From: Ananas comosus
Lineage: Eukaryota; Streptophyta; Magnoliopsida; Poales; Bromeliaceae
Length of the DNA stretch: 64,000 nucleotides
Direction of reading: 5' to 3'
Assembly (NCBI RefSeq): GCF_001540865.1
Contig: NC_033639.1
Location: 7,053,698-7,117,697 of the forward strand
A program made the position numbers and the translations under genes. Within the stretch, counting starts at the first letter, position 1. Every line of letters starts with the position of its first letter. The notes under the pieces were generated by a model that saw nothing but the letters and a program-made list of their open reading frames with translations, made no database searches and had not been told where the DNA came from. Of this stretch, positions 36,096 to 48,700 are shown one piece after another.

Positions 36096-36234
36096 AAAGT
36101 AATAAGGATAAGTAGTAAAATGCAGTCTCAAAAACAGAAAAAAATAAAAATATAAATATTAAAATAAGTAAGAAAAGAGAAAACATAATAGATATAAGTA
36201 AATATATTAATAATATTATATAATTGAGAGAATA

Positions 36235-36865
36235 CTATTCAGGGTAAAGCAAACGGAAGCATCCGTTGGGGACCACCATTTGTTTTCGATGGAATGGAGC
36301 CCTCAAATCAAATGGATCGGCCAAAAAAAAAAACATAAAAATAAAAACCCAAATAGGGACCGACTTTTGAATATGATCATATAGCCACTGAAGTTATTTT
36401 AGAGAATTCAAATTCATGCTTTTTTCGAGATATGTTCTCTTGGGCCCATCATAAATAACATAAAATGAACGCGTAAAAATGGAATATCCTCTGAAAACAG
36501 TGAGAATGATTAGAGAATTTTCAATCAAATCGAGAGTATAGTATCTTATTCTAAATAGTTTAACGGAATTTTCATAAACCAATTATTCAATTGATTTGGG
36601 ATTAGCTACACCGGTTAAACGGACAGGAAAACGGCCTCATATTTTACATTAAATTACAAACTTTGAAACCCTATTGATCATTAGGTCAATGATTGTCGAA
36701 ATGATTTTTAAAACTTTGGTTCTAGATACTTCAAGTAAGGTATAGACATGTTCAATAGTTGACTGAATCGTCAAAAATATTTAAAAGACCTCCCTTCATC
36801 GAAAACAAAATGAAGGGTTGACAAACGGAGCCGGTATTGCTCCGCATCACACAAACATTCAGCCA
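36235..36865. mobile_element. Foldback MITE family B, noisy copy
   Basis: The left 'aagcaaacggaagcatccgt' and the right 'acaaacggagccggtattgc' are inverted. Expected phrases appear with inserted bases, such as 'ccattgaagttattt'-like text with doubled bases. Confidence 0.55.
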
Positions 36866-37039
36866 CAAAACAAAAATAAACAAAATACATTAAAAAGAAA
36901 CTAAAAAAATGAAATAACATGAATAAAAAAATAAAGTAAAAAAGGGCAAAAAAAAACAAAAAAAAATATAAAAGCATAAATATAAAGGAGAAGGATGAGC
37001 AGGAGAGGGGAACGAGATATGAGAGGAGGAGAGAGCTAG

Positions 37040-37625
37040 GACTGGATATACTATCGGTAATAGCAACGGAGAGCCTCCGTGACTACCAAGTTGTCTTCCA
37101 TGGATGCGCTTCCCAAATACCGGAGATGATCGGCTCCCGTTTAGACATTATCTACACTATTTGAAAAATATTTTGAAAACTAAATTTCATAATTTTTCAG
37201 TATCTCATTGTATCATACTCTAACGAGTAACAATCTAAAGATGAATGGCTGAAAATAAAATCCATAAAAATGATGATAACAAGACGTGAATTTAAGAATC
37301 AGAATTCCGATATCAATACTCTAATAGGTGAAAAAAAAAATTTTATAAACAAATTCATCATATTTGAATTTATTTTTACACCGTTAAATTCCAAAATGGC
37401 ATCACATCTACTATTAAAATATGTCAATTTTGAGACCTTTTTGATCATTAGCAATGGATGTCAAAAAATTATAAAATTTAAGTTTCCAAATACTTTTAAG
37501 TGTAGATCAAGGTTTACGGAAGCCGCATTTGTCGATTTTGGGAAAGCTTGCATTCATCGAAAAACAACTATAGTTGCTGAGACCTCCAATGCTAACCCGG
37601 ATAGTATACATAGCCTAGCTCATAA
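37040..37625. mobile_element. Foldback MITE family B, noisy copy
   Basis: The left 'gatatactatcggtaatagc' and the right 'tgctaacccggatagtatac' are inverted. The interior has 'gatgaatggctgaaaataaa'. An open frame at 37,270-37,653 lies wholly within it and is not a gene. Confidence 0.65.
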
Positions 37626-37659
37626 CTATATAAACATATTGTGTGTGTGTTGAACGTTA

Positions 37660-38385
37660 CGGCTGGAAGATACATATAATAGTACCAATGACGGCTGGTA
37701 GCTATTAGTTTTCTGCCATTGGGTTACAAAGATTGTTTCTAGCGATGATGCTGGCCTACCACGTTGAGGTGGGTTAGTTGGTTGAAAAGATATAATCTAA
37801 CGAAGTAAAAAATAATCAAATGGTTTCTATCGGCAGAAACTTGGATAGCATCAAGTGGCTTGGTGCTATAAATAGATAATAGACGGAACCTCATATATGA
37901 TGTTATAGAGTAGAGCTAGAATACTTCAAAAGCATCACAGATGCGGTGCTTTGAGTTTTAGCTTTTTATTGGATGAATTCAGAGTTGGGAATGATGGGTA
38001 GGGGTGGCGGTAAGGTGGAATAATGATATTGATCCAAAGACTGTTAATAATCATTGGAGTAGATTTCAAGGGCTAAAACTTACAAAGCACAAGGAGGTTT
38101 GGTGCTTCTAAAAGAAATTATCTGCTCCAATTCTCTAAAGTATTCTAGCTCCTATGCTTCTTAAAAGTACTCAAAGTCATTGGTACTTATTTAACGTTTT
38201 CTGGCCCTGTGGATTGAGGATTGCATTATGGCATTGATGTGCGCACCTACTGTTGATGTGTGTTGTTGAAATCAGTATAATCTAACGGACATAAAGTAGA
38301 TCAAAGGCCGTAGAATTAACGTAAAAAATTCAACACGCACCAAAAAGTTGCGTTCAGGTGCTATACAGAGCACCATAGACCGGAC
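37660..38385. mobile_element. Three consecutive family A MITEs (about 37,670-37,890, 37,912-38,130, 38,140-38,385)
   Basis: Each has the family A core ('taatctaacg' with a neighbouring 'ggttgaaaagat'-like phrase) and inverted ends ending in 'ggtgctat' or 'ggtgcttct'. They sit head to tail separated by short TA or CT-rich text, then a CT microsatellite (about 38,388-38,430). Confidence 0.5.
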
Positions 38386-38479
38386 TCATCTCTCTCTCTC
38401 TCTCTCTTCTTCTCTTCTCGTTCTCTCTCATCTAATCATATACTATCTATATATATCTATTAGTATATAAATAGGCTAA

Positions 38480-39075
38480 TACATGAGCTAGAACTTATAA
38501 CATTGAGTATAGGGTATTATAGTTAGGAGGTATTCTCTTGATCGAGTCCTGACTACGTACGTTATAAGTGTTTCGATGGAGGTATGACATCCTATCGTTT
38601 ACAAGTTCTAGTTATGAAACTTCTAGAAAATAAATTTCATAAAATTTTCTGAAAATCGATTATAAAGTCCATCAAGCCCGAGGGTTATAAAGGATGAACG
38701 GTTCAAAATTCGAATGACATCCTTAAAAATGGGATGATCGATCCTTCAATTCCAAGATCGGCGAGTTATATCTGATCCTTTATTTCATGTAGTGAATGAA
38801 TTTTCTAGTCAAAAATTCAACCTATTCGATTATTTTTCCCCGTTTAAACTAGAATATCTTATACGCGGCCGGTTAAAAGATTAATCAATTCTTGTGACCT
38901 TTTTGATATCGTAAGTAAATGAATATCAAAAAGTTATAATTTAATTTCTAGAAAGTTGTTAAATCATAGATAATGTTAACAGTATGGATCGTCGGGATTC
39001 GGAAGCTTACTATACATCGCAAAATGACTTATGAGTACGGAGGAGCGATCAGTACTTATAAGAGATATAGCCGGA
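38480..39075. mobile_element. Foldback MITE family B, noisy copy
   Basis: It resembles 26,745-27,290, sharing 'aatgaattttctagtcaaaa' and 'ggatgatcgatccttcaatt'. Followed by a GA microsatellite at about 39,099-39,140. Confidence 0.55.
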
Positions 39076-39140
39076 ACTATATTATATGTATATATATAGG
39101 AGAGAGAGAGGAGAGAGAGAGAGAGAGAAGAGAGAGAAGA

Positions 39141-39690
39141 CAACTCTGATCTTATCTAAATAGTGAAAAGAATTTTCTTAAACAATTTTTATTCGGAATT
39201 GGATTGTTTTACAAACGTTAAACTCTCAAACACACCACAGATCACGTGCCATAAAATTGTCAATTTTGAGATCTTTTTGCATCACTAGTTCAAATTGAAT
39301 GTCAAAAACAAAAAAAAATCTAAAATTTAGTTTCCAAATACTTCAATAGTGTAGATTTCAGCTCTAATTGGAGCCCGATCGTCGATTGGAAGGCCAGCAT
39401 CCAATCGAAAATACAACTCGGTAACGGAAGCCTCTGGTGCTACCTGATAGTATGTAGCTGGACGTATTAGTTATAGTATATATTTATATAATATATATAA
39501 GAGAGAAGGAGAGGAGAGACGAGAGAAAGGAGAGGAGAGGAGAGAGTCCACTTACGGGTAAGTGATGTGGTTTGTTGAATAAGTATAATCTAACGGGTAA
39601 AAAAATAATCAAAGGGTTAAATCTACGGTTGGAAACTCAGGTAACACCAAATCCTTGGTCCTAGTCGAACGGTATCTCAGCCGACCTATA
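39141..39690. mobile_element. MITE fragments (family B right half, then family A) separated by GA microsatellite
   Basis: Bases 39,150-39,465 match the right half of family B ('gatcgtcgattggaaggcca', 'ctacctgatagtatgtagct'). A GA-rich stretch at 39,490-39,546 is followed by a family A right end with 'ataatctaacgggt'. Confidence 0.5.
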
Positions 39691-40224
39691 TATATATAGT
39701 AGTAGTATATAGTATAAAAGGGATAAAAAACATTATTCCCCCTTTAACAATTGTGAATCTTCTTAACTCAATATTGTTTACTTTTAGTAGCAGAATTGCT
39801 TTAAATTTTTGGAAAAATATATTATTTTTTAATATTTTGTAGGACGTTCATTATAATAATTATCACTTAATAGTGCTAACGACTTTATGTATCAAATAAA
39901 ATAGGTCATAATTTTTCAGCCTCACGATATATAAATAAGCTTAGAAAACTAATAAGTGCGAGTTTGGATAGCTGTACCTAATAAGGTAAGAGGTCCAACA
40001 AATAGATCGATATGTGCAGTAGCGTTTACTCAAATAGAAACCCGTGAGACGCCGTCTTTTGCTATCAACACGTGCTTTTGAAAATAGTTGATCTAGCGCG
40101 GCTTACGGAGTTACGATCCATAAATATATAGTAGTTCAAACGGCTCCGTAAAATTATAATTAGTATATATATATAGGTATATATATATATATTACTATAT
40201 ATAGTATATATACTATATTATATA
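39691..40224. other. AT-rich non-coding DNA
   Basis: No element recognised, apart from TA-rich stretches at 40,160-40,230. Confidence 0.4.
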
Positions 40225-40921
40225 TACTATAGAAGTATGTTGAACGAAGGGCCTCAAAATCAACGGCTGAAAATAAAAATCTTACAAAATATAATAATAT
40301 GACATTAAAATATTTAAATCAAAAGATATTGATCTTGTTTGATATATAGTATAAAGAATGTTTTCTAAAATTTCACCGTTCGATTGTAGATATTTCTAAC
40401 CGGTTAAACTTGCAAACGCTCACTGACCGGCCATTGAAAATTTGTTGATTTTGAGCCCCTTCGCTTCACTAGGCAAATATATCGAAAATAATAAAATTTA
40501 TATTTCTTAGTACTTCCAAAACTCTTAGATCAAAGGTTTAACAAGCGCGATCGACGATTCGAAAGCTCGCAAATCGAAAACGGAGTGTCCATCTTCGTTT
40601 TCGATGTTGCGACTTTTCGAATCGCTCGATCGGGGTCATTCTCTTGTTAAACGTGAGTCTAGAGTATTTGGAGTACCTAGAAAATAAATTTATTTATTAT
40701 TTTTTCGATATCATTTGCCTTAGTGAACGAAGGGGCTCAAAATTAATGGCTAAAAAATAAAAATCTTACACAAATGTAATAATAATGACATTAAATTTTA
40801 AATCAAAGATATTGATCTGTTTTATTAGTATAGAAGAATTTTCTATCAAAATTTCACACGTGATTTGGAATATTTTTCTACAACCGTTAAAATCTTGTCA
40901 AACGGCATACTACGGGCCACC

Positions 40922-40925
<4 letters not shown>
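40225..40925. mobile_element. Two partial, overlapping family B copies in direct order
   Basis: The phrase 'gaacgaagggcctcaaaat' at about 40,242 and 'gaacgaaggggctcaaaatt' at about 40,724 begin two versions of the same roughly 200 bp text that differ mainly by one-base insertions and deletions. Confidence 0.55.
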
Positions 40926-40973
<48 letters not shown>

Positions 40974-40980
40974 TATAGTT
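40926..40980. repeat. TA microsatellite
   Basis: About 20 TA units. Confidence 0.95.
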
Positions 40981-40982
40981 GA

Positions 40983-41550
40983 GGTGTTAGAATACTCTCG
41001 ATAGTAAACGGAGCAGTTTACTATCAAGTTGTTTTCAATAATAGAGCTTCCAAATTGACCGATCAGGCATCCATTAAAAATTATGATCTAAACCAATTTA
41101 AACTACCTAGAAATTCAAATTTCACAGCACTTTCGATATTGTTCTTCTATCCTCTAGGAACAGAAAATGAATGGTTTGAAAATGATATCTTTAAAAAATG
41201 ATGATCGAGTCTTGTAATTAAGATCAAGAGATAGATTTTTTTAAATAGTTTAAGAATTTTCTAGCAAAATTCAATATGTTGGATATCGTTGACACCGTTA
41301 AACGGAAGGGAAACGTCTCTTATCCCCATTAAAATTACGAAATTTTGAAACCTTTTGATCATTAGGTAAATGTGTCGAAAAGATTCTGAAATTTGATTTC
41401 TAAACACTATTAAGTAGGTATAGATCATGTTCAACGGAACGATCAATTGGAAGCTTTATCTTTCGAACAACCAAAAACAATATGTGTTCGTTAGTTGCGA
41501 GGTTAAAAAATGCTCCGGTTTACTAATCGAGAGTATCTAGCTAACTCTAA
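40983..41550. mobile_element. Foldback MITE family B, noisy copy between TA microsatellites
   Basis: The left 'gttagaatactctcgatagt' and the right 'atcgagagtatctagctaac' are inverted. TA runs lie on both sides (40,926-40,980 and 41,562-41,640). Confidence 0.65.
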
Positions 41551-41640
41551 TATAATATATAACATATATATATATATATATACATATATATATACAATAT
41601 ATATAATATACATAATATAGTATATATATTATATATTAAA

Positions 41641-41920
41641 AGCAAGCAAGCAACAACAACTGGGAACAGCTCATTGGGAATGTTTTAGAATAGTGGCTAA
41701 TTAACTGGTACGATCGATGGGTAGCGCTTCGTTGGGGGTCAAAGGCGTGGTACGACGTACTACCGCCGACATGACAGAAACAACGAGCCTGGCCCGGGGA
41801 GGGAGTGAGAGGCGGAGGGGGAGAGGAGGAGACAGTGCGAATACGGATAGTAAGGCGGTTGTCGCGTTTGGCGAGAGGGAGGAGTGGTGGGTGGGGCCAA
41901 ACCCAAAGTGTTAAATTTAT
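41641..41920. other. GC-rich patch without a supported gene
   Basis: Between 41,700 and 41,910 the sequence is G-rich ('gaggcggagggggagaggag'). Overlapping short frames exist but none looks like a protein. It may be displaced gene-flank DNA. Confidence 0.35.
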
Positions 41921-43140
41921 TATATATTATATTATTTTTTTTTTAATTTGGTGTGGTGGGGTTGTGGATAAGGGGCGGCTGACGCAATACCGATCGGAAT
42001 AAGTATCCCCACTACCGAGAATTGGTTATTCCGTCGTATCAAAAATTTTCTCTTTCTTTTTTTCTTTTTTTCTTTTTTGTTAAAAAGTGGAGTGGAGAGA
42101 AAAAGGAGGAGAGATGTAAAATAAATTGGGCAATTTATTATTTAATACTACCTCTGAATCGAAAAATTTTTCCAACTTTCTAATTAATTTTTTAAAAGGA
42201 CTAATATTAAAAATATATTTTTTATATTATAAATATTATTTTAAATATTTTGTTAGTGAAGTGTAGCAATATTCGTTACCTCTATGAAATTACTATTTTG
42301 CTCTTTCTGTTATACCATTCTATCGTCACCAGTTTTTTTTATCTGCCCTTCAGTTAGGGAAAAAAAAATATTTTAGTTTTTGGTCTTTTAAATATACCCT
42401 TCCATCATCACCACTTTTCTTATTTGCTCTTAAATTAAGCGCAAAAGCGAAATTTTGATTTTTTCTTTTTTAATTCTGGTACATATTTAACTCACATTTA
42501 ATCCGAGATAACTTAACGGTTGGCAACTGTATGAGTAGTTTTTATTAACGGAGGAACAAATAAGAGATGTTTTAAAAACAAAAAAAAGTAAGAATAAATT
42601 AAATATTTCAAAAGTTTGGAGGGGTATATAAGCAAGTATTCCTAAAATAAATTAGTGGATTGTAATTTTTCACTTTGGTACTCCTGGTTAAATCTATTTG
42701 CATCTGTAGAAATTTTTTTTAGTAATTATGATTTGAACTTAGAGCTCAGGTATCAACCATGAAATTTTTTGTCACTTACATTAGGGAAAGTCAATTAAAA
42801 TAAAAAAAAAAAGAATATTTAATAGAAAGCGAATCGAACTTAAGATATATTTGAAGATAAAATTATTTAGAAGTTAGAACCGGCAAACTGATGCAACATT
42901 AAGTTCAAATTTATTCACTCTTATATATCTTTTCAGTGTACATGATGCTAGGGTGCAATATATTTTGGGTACACGCAGAATTTCAAAATATATTTACATT
43001 CGTCAAATATATATTAAAAGAGATTACTATACAAAGACTAATATTTGAAAAGATCATCCAAAGGATTATTATCGAAGCGCAAATAAATTAAACGAGAAGG
43101 GGTAAATTGAAATTGAGCTAATAATAAATTAAAGAAAGAA
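41921..43140. other. AT-rich non-coding DNA with a degraded SINE
   Basis: A diverged minus-strand SINE fragment lies at about 42,718-42,795 ('tgatttgaacttagagctca', 'gtcacttacattaggga'). The rest shows no feature beyond AT-rich text. Confidence 0.4.
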
Positions 43141-43497
43141 ATAATAAATTACATGGTGGAAGTAATATAATAGAAGAAGAGAGGGGATAAGGAAGCAGGG
43201 AGGAAGGTGAGGTGAGGTGGGGATCAGTTTTTGGCAGTTCGAAAAACGGGCGGGTGTCGGTTGGAAGGCAGGCCGTTGGAAAAGAAAAGAGATGAGGGGA
43301 GGTGTGCAGTTGGGGATGGACAGCCTGGACCTGGGACTCACAGCCTGGCTGGCAGCCATCATGGATCAATTCGTCCCCCTCCTCTGATTCCGCGGTCCGA
43401 TCTTGTCTGTCCCCGTACTATTTATTCAAACTTTTGCGGAGACCAAAACACACACACAAAACACTCTTTTGCTCGTCCCTGCCACTAATATTATTTA
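43141..43497. other. Moderately GC-rich patch without a supported gene
   Basis: 43,180-43,440 holds GA-rich then mixed sequence with overlapping short frames in both directions. No motif or splice pattern supports a gene. Confidence 0.35.
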
Positions 43498-43853
43498 TAG
43501 CGTAAACTCCAAATACCATTTCTGTAATTTCACATTTTTTTACTTTACTATTTTACGATTAAAGTATATCAAATTAGTGCCTTGTGGTTTTATTTTTATC
43601 TTTTTATCAACTTTTTGATTAATATTTTATTATACTATAAAAAATTTCAGATATCATACCTAGGTTTATTGAATATTTACTTTAGTATTCTTTAATTTTA
43701 ACTTTGTAACTAATTTAACAAAAAAAAATCAGTGGAATCGATAATAAAAAAAATAAAATGAAATCACAGAGCACTAAATTGATATACTTCAAATCACAGG
43801 GCACTAAAGTGAGAAAGTGTGAAACCTCAAGGGTGGTATTTGAAATTATTTCT
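43498..43853. mobile_element. Foldback MITE family C, copy next to the assembly gap
   Basis: The left 'cgtaaactccaaataccatt' and the right 'ggtggtatttgaaattattt' are inverted, with 'gtaatttcacatttttttac' against 'agaaagtgtgaaacctcaag'. A TA run and then the 100-N gap follow. Confidence 0.7.
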
Positions 43854-43896
43854 TATTATACATTCCAATTATATATATATATATATATATATATAT

Positions 43897-43996
43897 NNNN
43901 NNNNNNNNNNNNNNNNNNNNNNNNNNNNNNNNNNNNNNNNNNNNNNNNNNNNNNNNNNNNNNNNNNNNNNNNNNNNNNNNNNNNNNNNNNNNNNNN
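43897..43996. other. Assembly gap of 100 N
   Basis: Exactly 100 Ns, a conventional unknown-length gap. The left flank is a TA microsatellite and the right flank is inside an LTR. Confidence 1.
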
Positions 43997-45741
43997 GTCG
44001 AGCACGATGATGAACTGCCAGGATCATCGTGCCTCCCTTCGTATGAGATCGGGAAAGCTCGGGAAGCCAGAACAAGAAAACCCATCTCAATAAGTCCCAT
44101 TGTCGGGCTTGCGGCACTGGAGACCTGCGCTCGGCGCACGGCCGCGCGCGCGCGGGGCCCTTCGAGTGGAGGAGGAGGTTGCAGGATCATATCACCGTGC
44201 TACACTCAGGTGCGGCGGCTGGAATCGCGGCGGCGGCGGCAGGAGAAACGAGCCGGCACGATACGGGCTCGGGTTCCAGGAGTTGCTGCGCACGGGGGCG
44301 GCCGGGAGAGCTCGGGGACGGCGGAGGGATGCTGCAGGGTGGTCTGGGGAGAGATTCGGGTGCCGGACCCAAGCGGCGGGCGGCGGCCAGGGAGAGCGTC
44401 GACCAGGCTTCAGCTCGGGCTCGGGGTTGGAGGGTGCAGGCGTGCTCGCTGGGGCGGCAGCGGCGCTCAGAGGCGGTCTGGGCAGAGGGCGGCCGATGCC
44501 TGAAGGTCGGGGATGGTGCCACAGGGGCGGCCAGAGGGTGGCGGCGACGCGAGGAGAGCCGCACACAGCTTCGGCTGGAGCTCGGGCTGGCGGCCGCGGC
44601 TGGCCGAGCAGGCGACGGCGGCGCCTCGTGGGCGGCGCGCGGGGAAGGCGGCGCCCGGGACGGGGAAGTCGGGGGGGAGTTTTCCAGGCGCGTTGGCGGC
44701 GGCGGGCAGTGTAGTGCTAACCAGTGCTCGTGTTCAGGCTCGGACCGGATAGCAGATTGCGGCCGGGGTGCCAGCGCGGCGAGGCGACGGCGCGGTTCGG
44801 CGGGATGATCGCGGAGCACGGGGCGGACACAAGCGGAGGGTCGAAGAGTGGCGCAGTCTCGTTCTCCTCACACGAGAGGAGACGATGGGACAGAGAGAAA
44901 GAGAGGGATGAGAGGGAAGAGGTAGAGGCTGCCGCGGTGGTTGGCCGGCCGGGGCTCGCGTCGCGGCGGCCTGGGCGGCGCAGCAGGTGCAAGGGAAGGA
45001 GAGGGAGCGGCGGTGGGTGGTTGGCTAGGGCTAGGATTAGGGTTAGGTGGCCACAAACCTAGAAAGCTATAATATTAAGGTGTAACTTTGCAAATAATGC
45101 ACAAACCTCAGTATTATAAACTGGAGTCCATCACAGCGTGTGTAAAACACCGAACACCCCTCTACGTGCGATCCACGCGAAACGGTACATAAAATATCGC
45201 GACTTTCGCGGAAAAATACCAATTTGCACTACCGTCCTCTCCTCGATCAACGCGCGATCTCCCGATCCGTCGTCGAGATTGGCGAACGGATTGCACCGGT
45301 GCGATCAGCACCTCGGAGACAAACAAGCTGCGATTTCGTTTTCATCTGATCGACCGGATTCACGACAAAATCCAACCTTCTTCAATAGAAGGAAAACACA
45401 CAAAAATACATATAAAACATGTATTTTTGGATTTTCTCGAAATCCGTGCGTCAAAACCAAAATCCGTCAGCGCCATTAGTTCCAGAATAGCTGAACCGGT
45501 CGAAACGAGCTATTGGACTGCTATGAATAGAGTCCGGTACGAGTCAGAAGCCAACTTCTCACCGCGGCTTCTCCGGAAAAACGAGTTACTATTCACTTTA
45601 AGTGAAAACTAATAATCGCGTAACTTCTCCGTTTTAGCTCAGTTTCTCCTGAAACTTGACGAGTGCTTATGTAATTAAATTACACACATAAACATCATCA
45701 ACAGAGAGTTTAGCTACACTGCAAAAATCTCAGTCCTTACA
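43997..45741 (+). mobile_element. LTR copy 1, 5' part lost in the gap (probable solo LTR)
   Basis: Bases 43,997-45,741 match the right part of the complete LTR (about 49,735-51,324) in the same order and orientation. They include the GC-rich core, the 'ctagggttagggtta' phrase at its right edge, 'ggtgtaactttgcaaa', 'acggtacataaaatatcgcg' and the common end 'atctcagtccttaca'. What follows at 45,742 is not a primer-binding site but sequence fitting an exon of the broken transposase-type gene, so this copy too appears to be an LTR without an attached retrotransposon body. The large overlapping open frames at 44,100-44,820 belong to the GC-rich core and are not credible genes. Confidence 0.75.
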
Positions 45742-48700
45742 ATGACATAGATTCTGAAGAAGACGAGGATATAAATCCCGGCAAGTGTAACATTTAAAAA
45801 CTTTATTTAATAGTGATCAAATGCTTTATATATATTCAAAAACTCTATTCTCTTAAACAATACTTATATGCATATTATTTTTTTTATATTTGTATTTAAA
45901 CAGATTCCATTGAACTATCTAAGAGGAAACGAGGGTGTACAAAGTTGCTTAAATTATTTAAAAGGGAATTTCCAAAATCTGTGAAGTTTAACAAGTATGG
46001 ACAACCTATTGGAAAAACAGCTACTACTTTAAGCAATTTCTTGGGTTTGATGGCAAGAAATGGACGTGTCACTCCGCTCCAATATAAGGATTGGAGGATG
46101 GTACCGACCACTATTAAAGATACAATATGGTTGATTGTACAGGTAATGATATTAAACAATTTTCAAATTATTTTTTTTTTATGACTCTTTATTAAGAACA
46201 TAAAATTATATTTTATCGAAAAAGTTCATCATTCCAGTCGGTGGAAAAAGATGGGTTATGATGTCTGTAGGAAAAAAATGGAGAGAGTTCAAAACTAGGC
46301 TTAAGAAACACAACTATGACCCATACAAGACATCAAGAAAGGATAGCACACCGTGATGATCGTGTAGCTCCAAACGAATGGGAATATCTTATTAAGTATT
46401 GGAGTTCTGAAGTGGGACAGGTAAAATTATTCATACTATTAGAAATTTATCATAAGTTGAACTCTAAACATTATGCAATACTTGTGAATTTTGATAGGAG
46501 CGTTGTGCCAAAAACAAAACCAGTAGGGCAAAACAAACAACTACACATACTTCAGAAACACAAGGGTTCGAGCAGAGGTAACTTTTTATTCTCCAAAGTA
46601 ATTTTTTAATTTATTATTTTTTCATGGTATATAGATAACAATAAGAAAATTTTTTATATTTTATTAGATGGCAAAGGAAAATAATAAAATTCTGCCAAAA
46701 AGACATGAGGTTTACATAAGAACGCACACTCACAAAAATGGTGAGCCTATGGAGAGTTGCGAAAAAGAAATAGTAAGTTTGTTCTATTCCTAAAAAAATT
46801 ACTTAAATAATGAGGGTTAACTAATGAATATTGACTATATTCTTTTTTTGCATAGGGTCAAATTAATGAAATTTCTGCTCTTTATTTTGATATCGCGCAA
46901 AAAAAAGCTAGTAGGGATGACCTTTTTGCTAGAAAACTTGGAGAAGATAAACGAAATACAATTCGCAGTTACGGCTTGGGTGTTGCTGTCACAAAAGTAT
47001 TTGGATTAGATCTAACTCGTGCTGAATGTTTAAGAATGCTTTTCGAATCTGAAAAGGAGCGTGAGAAGGAGAGGCATGAAATGCAACAACAATTGGATAT
47101 ATAATATGAAGCAAAAATATGAAGATATGCAAAATGAAGTGGCAATATTGATGTCACGCCCCGGGGCCGATTTTAAAAGTCTTTTTAAAACAGAGTTGCG
47201 GAAAACGTGCCATTTTTTTTTTTTTTTAAATACCTCTTTCTCAACCTGGCCCACGCGACGTACAGACCCGCCACAAATACAAAGTTCCTCTGTCCACTCG
47301 GACAGAGTCTCCTTTGTATTTGCACGGCGTACCAACGATACAACAGGATCTCAACCACAACCTACATTTACCAATCAACAACCAAGGCATGATATGCATT
47401 TCCATACAGCTAACAATCCTTAGAATGATGCATGCCTCTAAGCACTCCTTAGGCGCTGGATGATGCGATGCACAATACAACAAACATCCTATTTAAAAGT
47501 GCTCCCCACACGGAAGCTTTTGTTTTTAAACTCTAATTCAATCATTTATAAAAGCCATTCGAAAACCTTTTTAAAACTGTTTCCCACACGGAAACTTTAT
47601 TTTGAAAACCGACTACCTCGAGGGGTAGAAAACCACGATGCATGACTACAAGAAAACCAAATCTCCACAGAACCAAAACCACAGATCGAAAACTCCAATC
47701 TCATGTATAATAAAACATCCATAATCTCATGCATAACGGAAATCACCACATTCAAACATCTAACTGAACCATTTATTAAGAAAACTACTAAGTGCGGGAA
47801 AGAAATAACCAGGGTGACGGTCGCTACTGCCGTCTAACTAGATCGTCCTCTCGTCGAGCCCAAAATCCAACTCCTCGTCTCTGTCACCTGGGGGGGAAAA
47901 GGGGGGTGAGAAACCGCAACCATGGTTTTCTCAGTGGGTACGACAGAGCCACGAAGGCAAGTCGTAATCACCGGAAACCAAAGGAGATAGATAAACAAGT
48001 ATATATCTGTAAGCTGATATGAAATAGAACTACAGTAGCTACAACAGATAAATAGGAAGCAATAAATAAACCTGCTACTGTATAGAAAACAATGCAAAGA
48101 ATGCCTCAATGTACTGAACCAGAAACTGTACCCAATCTGTGCCTGCTGTATCGGTCCGCAGACCTCAAGCGCTACCTGTCACTAACTGCACCGACCTGAT
48201 CCATCCGCCCCGCAGGACGACCTATCCGGATAAGTACACCTCCGATCGGTGGCCAAACCGATCCGGTGTCATGAATACCCCCAAGTGCCGTGACTAAGTC
48301 ATGCTGGTATGCTCAAACAAAAACAAACCCGGCTAAAGCCGGTGCCTAGGCCGAAGCCAACAACGAGGGCGTACAATGCCAAACTGAAATAGAAGCTAGG
48401 GCGTACAACGCCGAACCTCGATCAACCAGATCGAAACACACGACAAGAGAGTCGATGTGTTGCCTGGACCCAAGGTCCACAGAGATACTGAAATACAAAT
48501 GCAACCTGCTCTACATGTCTATCAACTACTAACCAAATGCAATCAAAGAGGTACGATATACGAAAGATAAGCAAACAATGACATGTAGAGACTAAAATAC
48601 GGGAATAGAAAAACAGGAGAAGGAGGTGAAACGCTCTCACCGACTACCAGCTCGAAGCACCCACCTGTCACTGTCGCGTCGGAACACTGGGTACGCACAA

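Noticed and set aside
37270..37653. 127-codon plus-strand frame
   Set aside because: Lies entirely inside a foldback family B element; homologous positions in other copies are not open.
44100..44819. Overlapping open frames of up to 210 codons on both strands
   Set aside because: They lie in the GC-rich core of the LTR. Frames are open in several registers at once, the predicted proteins are Arg/Gly/Ala-rich without motifs, and the related copy at 49.75-50.6 kb does not preserve any one frame.
45030..45048. 'ctaggattagggttagg' and the similar phrase near 50,605 as telomeric DNA
   Set aside because: Only two or three units, at the same place in both LTR copies, so they are part of the LTR.
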